Shown: positions 56,216 through 64,000 of the stretch, piece after piece
Layout of the letters: every line of letters starts with the position of its first letter
Numbering within the stretch: position 1 is the stretch's first letter
Origin: Coleofasciculaceae cyanobacterium
GTDB lineage: Bacteria > Cyanobacteriota > Cyanobacteriia > Cyanobacteriales > Xenococcaceae
DNA length: 64,000 nucleotides
NCBI GenBank assembly: GCA_036703275.1
Contig: DATNPK010000104.1
Coordinates: 1 to 64,000, forward strand
Direction: 5' to 3'
The notes under the pieces: generated by a model
Seen by the model: the letters and a program-made list of their open reading frames with translations, nothing else
Database searches by the model: none
What the model was told of the DNA's origin: nothing
Made by a program: the position numbers and the translations under genes

Positions 56216-57388
56216 ATGCGATCGCGTACCCTAAGAGAAGGTTCAGTCGGTTTACTGATTATATTTGGCGTTTTAGTATTTGGCGGAGTCGCACTATGGA
56301 TTAGAGGCTTTGCATTTGGTGCTAAGAGCTATAAAATTATTGCTGACTTTCCTGATGTCAACGGCATTCAGGCAGGAGATGGGGTGCGCTATCGAGGATT
56401 GCAGGTAGGCAGAGTCGAGCAGATTCAGCCTAGTACTAATGGGGTAGATGTTGTCATTGAAATAGATTCTACCGATTTACTAATCCCTCAAGACGCCAGC
56501 ATCCAAGCTAGAAGTTCAGGGTTAATTGGTGATACCTTTGTCGATATTGTTCCCGAATCAAATTTACCTGCCTCAGCTGCGAACCTGGATCCAGTTGGCT
56601 CAAATTGCGACTCCAGCCAAATTATCTGTGCTAACGCTCGTCTTCAGGGTGAAAAAGCGATTACTCTAGACGATCTTCTGCCTTATACCTATCGCTTTAG
56701 TAGAGCCTATGGCGAACCACAATTTGTCGCTAAGGTAGATTCTGCCGTAGCAAATACTGCCGTTGCTGCCGAAGAAATTGCCAAACTTACTCAAGATACC
56801 TCGGCATTAGTCAAGAATCTCCAGCAAGAAGTTAATACTACCTCTGGTGAACTAGTTACTACGGCCCAAACATTTCAAACAACTGCCAAACAAATTAATC
56901 GCTTAACCAACAACGTTGAACAATTAATTGCTCAAAATGAGAATAATTTAACCACTACTTTAAACAGTATTAGCACTACAAGCGATCGCCTGCAAAACTT
57001 AGTAGCCAAAATAGATCGAACCGTTGATACTGCCAATACCGAGCAATTAGCTACCAACTTGAATGAGTTAACTACCAATGCAGCCATGGCTTCGGAAAAC
57101 TTGAAAAACATCACCGAAGGCTTTGGTAGCGAGCAAGGTTTAGTCAGGTTACAACAAACCTTGGATTCAGCGAGGGTAACCTTTGATAATGCTCAGAAAA
57201 TTACCGCCGATCTTGAATCGTTTACCGGAGATCCTGCCTTTATCGAAAATGTTCGTAACTTAGTTAACGGCTTGAGTAATTTGGTTTCTACTACCGAACA
57301 ATTAGAACAGCAAATTCAAACTAGCCAGGTAATTAAACCTAAGCAAAAAACTTTATCTGTTTCACCTGCGACTAAATCTGGAGAATGA
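56216..57388 (+). CDS. MCE/MlaD-domain lipid-transport protein
   Basis: 390 residues. An N-terminal membrane helix (LLIIFGVLVFGGVALWIRGF) anchors an MCE domain (FPDVNGIQAGDGVRYRGLQV, VGRVEQIQPS, LIGDTFVDIVP). The C-terminal two-thirds are long, predicted coiled-coil helices rich in Asn, Thr and Gln (repeated TTNAAMASENLKNITEG type segments), as in the TGD2/MlaD group. It is the partner of the preceding ATPase for lipid trafficking. Confidence 0.92.
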   Translation: MRSRTLREGSVGLLIIFGVLVFGGVALWIRGFAFGAKSYKIIADFPDVNGIQAGDGVRYRGLQVGRVEQIQPSTNGVDVVIEIDSTDLLIPQDASIQARSSGLIGDTFVDIVPESNLPASAANLDPVGSNCDSSQIICANARLQGEKAITLDDLLPYTYRFSRAYGEPQFVAKVDSAVANTAVAAEEIAKLTQDTSALVKNLQQEVNTTSGELVTTAQTFQTTAKQINRLTNNVEQLIAQNENNLTTTLNSISTTSDRLQNLVAKIDRTVDTANTEQLATNLNELTTNAAMASENLKNITEGFGSEQGLVRLQQTLDSARVTFDNAQKITADLESFTGDPAFIENVRNLVNGLSNLVSTTEQLEQQIQTSQVIKPKQKTLSVSPATKSGE

Positions 57389-57402
57389 AAGTTTGACGAC
57401 TC

Positions 57403-57438
57403 CTGCCGAGATTGTACCCTTGTGGTATAAATCGGCAG
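57403..57438 (+). terminator. Terminator after the Mla-type genes
   Basis: CTGCCGA at 57403-57409 pairs with TCGGCAG at 57432-57438; an inner GTACC/GGTAT pairing extends the stem. ACTTCTTTTTG follows, a good T-run. It starts 15 bases after the MCE gene stop. Confidence 0.75.
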
Positions 57439-57539
57439 ACTTCTTTTTGAAGAAAGTTAAATATAATGCAGGAGTGCTAGGGAGAGGGCTATTTCATATT
57501 GAGATCGAGTTGAATAGATAAGTAAAATATTAGGGTTAT

Positions 57540-57720
57540 GGTAGAGTCGATGGCGGGTATTATCTTGCGCCCCTCTGTGTTAGATCTGGGCGTGCGATTT
57601 TTACCGCACCCAGCTCCCGACTTAATTAAAGCTTGATTGCCTTTTGCCCATGTGTATGTAATCGTGGCATGACTCGTGTATGGCTAGCAAATTGTTGTAT
57701 GACCAATTAGAGTGATTATC
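57540..57720 (-). mobile_element. 3' remnant of a group II intron (IEP tail plus domains V-VI)
   Basis: On the minus strand, NWSYNNLLAIHESCHDYIHM at about 57660-57716 (stop at 57622-57624) resembles the HNH endonuclease end of group II intron-encoded proteins (HxxCHxxIH). Just downstream, at 57616-57582, GAGCTGGGTGCGGTAAAAAT and then CGCACGCCCAGAT fold like domain V (AGC triad, paired GGGTGCG/CGCACGCCC), with a worn loop. A GAGGGGCGCAAGAT segment resembling the domain VI entrance follows. The 5' part of the intron and most of the reverse transcriptase are gone. Confidence 0.6.
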
Positions 57721-57742
57721 ATCTATTCTATTCAAAAAATTT

Positions 57743-57830
57743 GCGATCGCGGAGCCCTAAAGGATTAGCCCTAAAGGATTCGCTTCGCATCTCGCCTGGA
57801 GGCGCGTCCGTGGGCTGCGCCCAATCGCAC
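57743..57830. repeat. Interspersed CCTAAAGGA repeat block
   Basis: Starts with a HIP1 octamer and contains two head-to-tail copies of CCCTAAAGGATT (57755-57780) followed by CGCTTCGCATCTCGCC, GGCGCGTCC and GGGCTGCGCCC. The same CCTAAAGGAT and GCTTCGC units occur in the blocks near 7.8, 29.0 and 58.2 kb. Confidence 0.65.
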
Positions 57831-57945
57831 TTCAGCAAAAATTACAAAATGCGGTTTGCCCAATGCTTTGCCCGATTTTACCGAGAATGCAAAGCTTAAT
57901 TCTTTTGTTTGTAATACAGATAGCGTAACCAACTTCGATCTTTGA

Positions 57946-58786
57946 TTACTTAATAAAAACTAAGTAACTAAGTAGTAAAACAGCAGCAACCAAAATTACA
58001 TTACAAATTAATTGAGTTTTTATTGCCAAACTCGTTTTCTGCTCTAGTCGATCGAACTTATGTTTAAAGCGATCGAGTTTAAATTGTAGATTAGCATCCC
58101 GCTCTCTTTTAAGAGCCATTTCTCGTTTAACAATGCTTTCTACAGTCTCATTCAAACTATTTGGCGTTAATTCTTCAAGAGAGTCAGAGATTACTCCGCC
58201 GTCCTAAAGGATACCGCTCCGCGACGCGAAGCTAGTCCTTTAGGGCATATAAAACGACGGAGCCTGCTCTGACCGTTGGTCAATTTTTTGTTCTATTTGA
58301 GCTAAAACCGTATCTACCATATTTAATTTATGGCTCAGTTCAAGATCTTGTTGTGAGACTGAGTTTGGTATTGTGGTTTTACCCAAATGCTTTTCTACTA
58401 GTATCTAAAGCTAACTGGAAATAACCTTTGTGAACATAACGAATTGCATCAGCCAATTCTTTGGCTGAAGTATTTTTTAGCCAATAACCTTTTGCTCCTA
58501 ACTTTAAAGCACGAGCAATATCTTGCTCTCGGTCGTGTATGCTTAGCATTAATACTTTAGTTTCTTTAAACCTTTGTGCAATAGTTTTGGTCGCAGTTAA
58601 ACCATCCATTATAGGCATTTCAATATCCATCAAAACTACTTCTGGGTTCAGACTTGCCACTCGCTCGATCGCTACTTTACCATTTTCAGCAAAACCAATT
58701 ATGTTGAGGTCTAACTCTGGCGTTAAATATGACTCTAAAGTTTTGCGAACAAAATTTTGATCATCAGCTATGAGAACATTGATCAT
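57946..58786 (-). pseudogene. Membrane-anchored response regulator, frameshifted and split by a repeat
   Basis: The ATG at 58786 starts a receiver domain (MINVLIADDQNFVRKTLESY, phospho-acceptor in EVVLMDIEMPIMDG, KVLMLSIHDREQDI). The frame ends at TAA 58379-58381. Shifting by one base gives SVSQQDLELSHKLNMVDTVL and AQIEQKIDQRSEQ. At 58260-58195 a 66-base palindromic repeat with in-frame stops interrupts it. It resumes as SLEELTPNSLNETVESIVKR, a coiled coil (KLDRFKHKFDRLEQ) and a transmembrane helix (LICNVILVAAVLLLSYLVFI). Joined, it would be about 258 residues with the receiver-coil-membrane plan. Confidence 0.75.
58195..58260. repeat. 66-base palindromic repeat inserted in a coding sequence
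   Basis: The unit has CCGTCCTAAAGGAT at one end and TAGTCCTTTAGGGC with a trailing ACGACGG at the other, around CGCTCCGCGACGCGAAGC. Removing exactly 66 bases rejoins the response-regulator codons in frame. It belongs to the CCTAAAGGA family. Confidence 0.75.
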
Positions 58787-59433
58787 TGCAATACCAAAAT
58801 TTAAGGTTTTTAGAAGGTTTTTAGAAGTATAAAAATGACCCAAAACTATAATTTTTGTGGTTCGTATCAAGCAGCAAATTTATAACTTATAGACAAGCTG
58901 CTCAAGATTTGCAACCTAACCGTCTTTATACAACGTGCTACATTATAAATCCACAAAATAATTTTGGTCAACAAACTTAGCTCAACATCATTTTTTATCA
59001 GGAATACTTATACTTATCAAGCTAATATTAACGAAGCCTGCCGTCTAGTCTCAATTAATTGTTAGCTATAAATTTATCACCATTATTAATCAGAACAGGT
59101 CTTAAGATTTGAATCCAAATCATTCATATTGAATGATCTTTAACTATTAATCACATCATAGTTAAAGATCTTCAAAGAGCTATTTTATTTGTTTAATCTA
59201 AAAATAAAAGCATAGAGAATCATTATTCTTCTCTTTGTAATCCAAAAATTTAAATTGTTGCTAATCTGGAGGTCAGGGTAGTTGACACAATTACGATACG
59301 TTCAGTATTTTTAACGTAACTTGAAAAACAAATAATTGTAATTAATTTTTTGCTAAAACATACCCATAGCTGCAACTTAGTTAACCGTCGGTAAGTCAGC
59401 AGACTTAAGCCGATCGCAAAATTAAAATTTAAT
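58787..59433. other. Gene-free region with two adjacent hairpins
   Basis: About 650 AT-rich bases upstream of the methyltransferase gene. The only clear structure is the hairpin pair at 59120-59170. No small gene was recognised. Confidence 0.5.
59120..59170. other. Adjacent inverted repeats, possible RNA or operator structure
   Basis: CATTCA-TAT-TGAATG at about 59121-59135 is a small hairpin. It runs into GATCTTTAACTAT (59135-59147), a 10-base loop, and ATAGTTAAAGATC (59158-59170), a perfect 13-bp stem. Neither is followed by a long T-run. The position is 264 bases before the methyltransferase start. Confidence 0.5.
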
Positions 59434-60246
59434 ATGAAAAATTCGATAAATGTTGCTGACCTACAGGAAATTTCTCAAACCCTTTTGGTTACTGCTTATT
59501 TCAGAAGTCTGGAAACTAAAAGACAAGATGGAATTATTAAAGATTATAAATCTGTTGAAATAGTCGAACGAATCAATTATGACTTTTCTCAACATGATTC
59601 CCCAATAAATCAAGCTTTGATTGCGATTAGAACTGAAATTATCGATGAACTGGCGAGAAACTTTATCCAACAATATCATCAGGTTACAATTGTTAATCTA
59701 GGAACAGGCTTGTGTACCAGATTTTTTCGCGTAGACAATAGTTCAATTCGTTGGGTTGGCATCGATTTGCCCAAAGTCAAGCCTATTTGGACTAGCTTGA
59801 TTGATGAAACCGAAAGATATAAATATTATGCTTATTCTGTGCTGGACTTAGAGTGGATGAAGCAGGTCAAAGAAACAACATCAGGAAAACTGCTATTTAT
59901 TGCCGAAGGGCTGCTGATGTTCTTTTCAGAAACAGAAGTAAAATATTTAATTCAAAATATTAGAGACAATTTTGCTGATTCAGAACTGATTTTTGATTCA
60001 TTAGGAGTGCTTTTAGCTCAAAATAGCAGGTTAAATTCTGGTGAATTAGAAATTGACGCGTCGTATAAATGGGGCATCAAAAATTTACGCGAGATTGAAA
60101 AGTGGGGCAAAAAAATTCAGTTAGTTAATCAATGGTATTGTTTGGACAGACACAAAAATAGATTGGGATGGCTTGGATGGTTAAGCTATATCCCAATCAT
60201 AAGAAGACAGGTAAAAATAGGGCATCTGCGATTTTCTCCGAGATGA
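59434..60246 (+). CDS. TcmP/leucine carboxyl methyltransferase-like protein
   Basis: 270 residues. LLVTAYFRSLETKRQDGIIK is the usual N-terminal helix, and VTIVNLGTGLCTRFFRVDNS is the SAM-binding motif. GIDLPKVKPIW, KLLFIAEGLLMFFSE and the C-terminal segment (IQLVNQWYCLDRHKN) match the PPM1/LCMT group. In bacteria these are often in natural-product or O-methylation roles. The substrate is unknown; no biosynthetic cluster surrounds it. Confidence 0.85.
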   Translation: MKNSINVADLQEISQTLLVTAYFRSLETKRQDGIIKDYKSVEIVERINYDFSQHDSPINQALIAIRTEIIDELARNFIQQYHQVTIVNLGTGLCTRFFRVDNSSIRWVGIDLPKVKPIWTSLIDETERYKYYAYSVLDLEWMKQVKETTSGKLLFIAEGLLMFFSETEVKYLIQNIRDNFADSELIFDSLGVLLAQNSRLNSGELEIDASYKWGIKNLREIEKWGKKIQLVNQWYCLDRHKNRLGWLGWLSYIPIIRRQVKIGHLRFSPR

Positions 60247-60378
60247 CAAACTTAGAATAATAGCTGAAGAGTGCGATCGCTCTCGAATTAGATTATGGTC
60301 GAATAGTCGAATATAAAGGAATATGTAAATGAAGTTGTGGGGTAGTGCGATCGCCTATGTAAACTAAATTGGTTATCA

Positions 60379-60621
60379 TCATCTAGTTTTCCTTTCTACT
60401 TCTTGCTCTACTTTGTTGAGTCTTTCCATGATACTCAAGCGCTCGGAATCTGCTGCCATGTGATAGCCATAGAATTGATTAAACTTATCTGTTTGGTCTA
60501 CGGTTAATTTAGCAATCTCTTCTACTAAAATCGCCATATCTTCTTTAGTGTCTCTAGCAAATTCTCGGATCAGCCGACCGTTTTCTTCAGTTAATCGGCT
60601 GTTTTCTTGAAAGTATTTCAA
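60379..60621 (-). CDS. Small coiled-coil protein overlapping the MFS gene
   Basis: 80 residues starting at TTG 60621, which overlaps the TGA of the upstream transporter (TTGA). Highly charged, with heptad-like spacing (ENSRLTEENGRLIREFARDT, ERLSIMERLNKVEQEVERKT), so it is probably a coiled coil. The overlap suggests translational coupling to the exporter. I do not recognise a family. Confidence 0.55.
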   Translation of the reverse strand: MKYFQENSRLTEENGRLIREFARDTKEDMAILVEEIAKLTVDQTDKFNQFYGYHMAADSERLSIMERLNKVEQEVERKTR

Positions 60622-61943
60622 GCCGTAGTAGTTTCAATCTTCTTAAACTTATTGCGGTCGGGTAATTCCCTTTCCAGATAACGCAGACGTGGTTCACGAT
60701 AGGCGATCGCCACTACCATCAAGTTAATTATTCCTAATAAGATCAACAACAAAGTAACGCCTTGACCCATACCTGTATTAATAATTTTGCCAATCATTTG
60801 AGCCATTACTCCACCTTCAGTCATCAGTGGGTTTAAAACGTTATCTACCAAAGGTCCTGCCAGTAAGTAAGCACAGATAGCCAGCGATCGCTCTAGGGTT
60901 TGTTGAAGGGCAAATACTCTTCCCTGAAGGCGACTGGGAACTTTACTCTGCCAAATTGCCTGATTACAGCTAACAATAATCGGTTGAGAGAACAGATAGC
61001 CGAAAATGCCAATTGTTAAAATAATTGGGGAAATTTTTAGACCGCCTATCAAAACAATTAATCCTTGAAAACCAACACAGCTAATAATTGCCTTAACGCG
61101 ATTACTAGGGCCAGACCACAGGCTCATTAAGACACTGCCGAGAAGCATTCCACAACCGCCTACGGACAGCACAAAGCCTAATTGGTCAGTCGAGCCTGGT
61201 TGATATAGCAAAGGCCATAACACAACCTCCAGCATTCCCATCGTGAAGTAACTAATGGCAATAAAACAGACCAAACGTATCAAGCCTGGTCGAAGCACAA
61301 TATAATTCCAGCCAGCAATTGCATCTGCAACTACTTGATTGACAACCTTTCTTTTGGCTCTGGTGTATCGTTTAAAGTCGGGAAACTTAACGCTTATCAG
61401 GGTAACGATACCGATAATAAAAGTAGAAATATCAATAAGCAAGATTGTTTCTAAGCCCAAATATTTCAAAAGCAACCCAGCGATCGCGGGAGCAGCAATT
61501 TTAGCGATCGCAAAGGAAGCCTGTACCATGCCATTTGCTCGACTCAAATTCTGGGGCGGTACTAGTTGGGCGACGGCTGCGGTATAGGCTGGCTGTTGAA
61601 AAGCATTCAGGCTTGATGAAGCTATTAAAGCTAAATATATCTGCCATACTGCCAAGTTATTAGACAACACTGAAGAAAAAATCACTAAGGTGACTATCCC
61701 AGTTCCTAAATCGCTCATAATCATCGCTGAGCGGCGATTCCAACGATCTATCAATACTCCAGCAACAGGAGAAATAATTACTTTAGGGAGATACATAAAC
61801 AAGATAGTCAGGGCAAATTGAGTAATCGTTCCTGTATCTTGATAAGTTTGCTCTAAAATCCAAAACCCCAGAGCAAATTCGGTTAATTTAGTCCCTAGTA
61901 AAGAAACAACTTGTCCAATCCAGACGATAAAAAAAGTTTGCAT
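60618..61943 (-). CDS. MFS transporter
   Basis: 441 residues with about 12 hydrophobic helices. Motif A-like LIDRWNRRSAMIMSDLGTG follows the second helix, and PQNLSRANGMVQASFAIAKI is typical of the MFS_3/enterobactin exporter-like group. The second half includes SKVPSRLQGRVFALQQTLER. It probably exports a small molecule; the substrate is unknown. The start MQTFFIVWIGQVVSLLGTKL is well placed. Confidence 0.9.
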   Translation of the reverse strand: MQTFFIVWIGQVVSLLGTKLTEFALGFWILEQTYQDTGTITQFALTILFMYLPKVIISPVAGVLIDRWNRRSAMIMSDLGTGIVTLVIFSSVLSNNLAVWQIYLALIASSSLNAFQQPAYTAAVAQLVPPQNLSRANGMVQASFAIAKIAAPAIAGLLLKYLGLETILLIDISTFIIGIVTLISVKFPDFKRYTRAKRKVVNQVVADAIAGWNYIVLRPGLIRLVCFIAISYFTMGMLEVVLWPLLYQPGSTDQLGFVLSVGGCGMLLGSVLMSLWSGPSNRVKAIISCVGFQGLIVLIGGLKISPIILTIGIFGYLFSQPIIVSCNQAIWQSKVPSRLQGRVFALQQTLERSLAICAYLLAGPLVDNVLNPLMTEGGVMAQMIGKIINTGMGQGVTLLLILLGIINLMVVAIAYREPRLRYLERELPDRNKFKKIETTTA

Positions 61944-62539
61944 ATAGCATTAAATATATAGTTATAGAAATTAGCTAATAATAAATACTTTTTATTGAGC
62001 TGTACCAGCCGTAGCCACAGTAAGCATAAGCGTTTAATTACCACATCTATACAAAGTCTCAATAGTATACTCGAGCGATCTTCATGTGACACAATCCGAG
62101 CAAATAGCTTTAATTTAGACGATTGATAGTATACACTTGTTTTTCGGTTTTATCGGTATTTACACTTAATATTTTAGAAATTATATGAGTAGTATGCAAT
62201 ATTTTACAAATTTTTTATTCTAACTTTACTAGATATTTTTAAACTGATTATCATTAGAGCAAAGACTGTGAATTGCCCCCGAATATTTTTAAAAATCTAT
62301 TTCGGTTTCTTAAGCTAAAATTTTTAACTACGGTTTTCTATAATTAACCTCTTCATTTAAGATGAAAAAAAGAAAATTAGTTTGTTTAATGTTCGATTGT
62401 TTGATTGTCTATATTGAAACAAGTCAAAATTATCTATCTAAATGCAAATGAAATGCGAATGTGATAGTTGTCTGAGGACACCTTTGATGCTGTGCCATAA
62501 ACTATAATCATGGGCGACAAGAGAAAATAGTAAAAATCA
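61944..62539. other. Divergent intergenic region
   Basis: 596 AT-rich bases between the MFS gene and the DnaJ-like gene. Holds both promoters presumably. No RNA, repeat or small gene was recognised. Confidence 0.45.
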
Positions 62540-63868
62540 ATGACAAGGGCGGAGAATTACGCGGAAAATTATTATTCAATTTTGGGTGTACCTCAAAACG
62601 CGAGTGGAAAAGAAATTAAGTTAGCTTTTCGCCGTTTAGCGCGTCAATATCATCCTGACTTAAATCCTAACGATCCTGTTTCAGCAGAAAGATTTAAACA
62701 AATTTCTCAAGCTTATGAGGTCTTGTCTGACACTAGTAAACGTCGTCGTTATGACCGTCATATTCCTTTACAACAACCTAGATCGAGAGCAAGCTCTACC
62801 CAATACAATTCTTCAAGAGCTACGGCTACTCCTAAAACAGCACAGGATTTTTATAATCGGGGTATACTTAGCGCTCAAGCCAAAAAATATCGCCAGGCAA
62901 TTGATGATTATAGCCAGGCAATTAAGCTAAATCCCAAATTTGTCGATGCTTATTTAAAAAGATGTGAAATGCGCTACAAAATGGGGGACAATCAGGGAGT
63001 ATTAAATGATTGCTATGAAGTATTCATTATCGACCCTACAGTGGCAAAAGCTCATTATTATCAGGGTAGAGCGCGCTATAGTCTTGGTTACACTCAGCCC
63101 GCAATTGACTCTTATAATTTAGCGATCGCTCAAGACAACAATTATCCTCAAGCACATTATTATCGCGGACTTGCTTACAAAGAACTAGAGAGCATTGCTT
63201 CGGCTGTAAATGATTTAACTAGAGCAGCGGAACTTTTTCGCTTGCAAAAAAACTTTGATGCTTATCGCCGAACTAAAAAAACAGTTAGTGAGTTAACTAA
63301 AAATAGATCTATTGGACACAAGGGCAATATAGCCTATAATTTCTTGACGACATTAGGTCTTTCTTTCTTCAATCCTGGAGGAGGGTTATTACCAGCATTT
63401 TCTCGTTTAGAAGACAAACAATCAAAACAGGTTGGATTGACTTATGGTGTACTTTCTAGCCTCTGTTTTGTATCTGCCTATGTCATGACTGGGCTGCCGT
63501 TATCTTTACCTATATGGCAGTTATTTTTAATCGGCATGATTCCGTTTATAAGTTTAGTATTTATCGGAACTGTGGTACGTTATTTCTGGCACTATCGCGG
63601 CAATTTAGCCAGTGACATTTTTATAGCAGGGGTAGCGATCGCTCCTTGGGCATTTACGGCAGTGCTAATGGGATTTATTCCTATATTAGCTTTTTCATTA
63701 ATGATTCCCCTGATACTTTATGGCTGTTGTTACAGCACAATGACTTTACAAGCTAGCTATACTCAAATACTAAATATAACTGAAGCTAAAGCTGCTTTAA
63801 TCGTAGCTTTGCTGCTAATCTTTAGTAGCTATATCTCTTATTTTTCCATATCTTACTTTATTGCCTAA
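62540..63868 (+). CDS. DnaJ-TPR membrane protein
   Basis: 442 residues. The N-terminal J domain ([31 protein letters not shown] with [16 protein letters not shown]) recruits Hsp70. Three TPR units follow at about 95-230 ([60 protein letters not shown]). The C-terminal 170 contain four to five transmembrane helices. It could tether an Hsp70 client at a membrane. No partner genes adjoin. Confidence 0.88.
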   Translation: MTRAENYAENYYSILGVPQNASGKEIKLAFRRLARQYHPDLNPNDPVSAERFKQISQAYEVLSDTSKRRRYDRHIPLQQPRSRASSTQYNSSRATATPKTAQDFYNRGILSAQAKKYRQAIDDYSQAIKLNPKFVDAYLKRCEMRYKMGDNQGVLNDCYEVFIIDPTVAKAHYYQGRARYSLGYTQPAIDSYNLAIAQDNNYPQAHYYRGLAYKELESIASAVNDLTRAAELFRLQKNFDAYRRTKKTVSELTKNRSIGHKGNIAYNFLTTLGLSFFNPGGGLLPAFSRLEDKQSKQVGLTYGVLSSLCFVSAYVMTGLPLSLPIWQLFLIGMIPFISLVFIGTVVRYFWHYRGNLASDIFIAGVAIAPWAFTAVLMGFIPILAFSLMIPLILYGCCYSTMTLQASYTQILNITEAKAALIVALLLIFSSYISYFSISYFIA

Positions 63869-63913
63869 ACCATTAGTAGTCAGCTTATGTGCCTCTATAT
63901 CTAAGTCTAAAAT

Positions 63914-63943
63914 TAGCGCGATCGCTCGTTTGTAATCGCGCTA
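63914..63943 (+). terminator. Weak hairpin after the DnaJ-TPR gene
   Basis: TAGCGCGAT (63914-63922) pairs with ATCGCGCTA (63935-63943). It starts 46 bases after the stop codon, contains a HIP1 site and has no T-run. Confidence 0.35.
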
Positions 63944-64000
63944 TAGGTGTTAGGTAATACTCAATGACATCAAATTAAATTAAATAGAAGTAAATTTAGA

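Noticed and set aside
1-64000. CRISPR array or complete defence system
   Set aside because: No series of regularly spaced direct repeats and no cas, restriction or toxin-antitoxin pair was recognised; direct repeats seen are small palindromic or heptamer types.

Overview
This window is chromosomal DNA from a beta-cyanobacterium. The evidence is a form IB RuBisCO operon with rbcX, a ccmKLMN carboxysome operon, an NDH-1 CO2-uptake gene set, magnesium chelatase chlI, and very frequent GCGATCGC (HIP1) octamers. The many interspersed palindromic repeats and decayed insertion sequences resemble the large genomes of baeocystous or colonial unicellular cyanobacteria. That placement is inference; no rRNA gene is present to fix the genus.

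Left end (1-9.3 kb): an accessory, decaying region. It holds the C-terminus of an RTX-type protein, a piece of an IS1-type transposase, a dead IS982 element, pth and a DUF2811 gene. A non-coding stretch with a DnaA-box-like cluster follows. Next comes a broken stress/aldehyde cluster: a possible catalase remnant, a frameshifted yellow/royal-jelly-like gene, an SDR, an aldehyde dehydrogenase stump and an aldo/keto reductase whose 3' end lies inside a second IS1-type element. That element is itself interrupted by two palindromic insertions. A 5'-truncated TniQ/TnsD-like gene follows, between a tRNA-Leu-like 3' fragment and an intact tRNA-Ala.

Carbon-concentrating block (10.8-23.9 kb): rbcL-rbcX-rbcS and ccmK-ccmK-ccmK-ccmL-ccmM-ccmN all lie on the minus strand. 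They diverge from ndhF-ndhD-cup (NDH-1MS CO2 uptake) on the plus strand. CO2 hydration and carboxysome fixation genes are therefore side by side around one 950-base intergenic region. CcmO, CcmP, CcaA and a LysR regulator gene are not in the window.

Housekeeping and signalling (24-57.4 kb): fabD, folP, recG, panD, an aminotransferase, queE, a stress/ChaB protein, dps, a MOSC protein, a dead TetR gene, an IS200-type TnpA, two histidine kinases, AIM24, cryptochrome DASH, a DUF938 methyltransferase, a response regulator with a C-terminal membrane anchor, a Crp-like regulator, a SAM hydroxide adenosyltransferase-like protein, a semialdehyde dehydrogenase, proB, a HEAT protein, a cyclophilin with lectin-like repeats, tRNA-Tyr, a DUF429 protein, chlI, and an Mla-type ABC ATPase plus MCE protein.

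Right end (57.4-64 kb): the 3' remnant of a group II intron, and a second membrane-anchored response regulator broken by a frameshift and by a 66-base repeat insertion. Beyond these are a TcmP-like methyltransferase, an MFS exporter overlapping a small coiled-coil gene, and a DnaJ-TPR membrane protein.

No CRISPR array, prophage or complete defence system was seen. The most unusual signals are the small palindromic repeats found inside coding sequences, the mosaic ccmK triplet, and the TniQ/tRNA scar.
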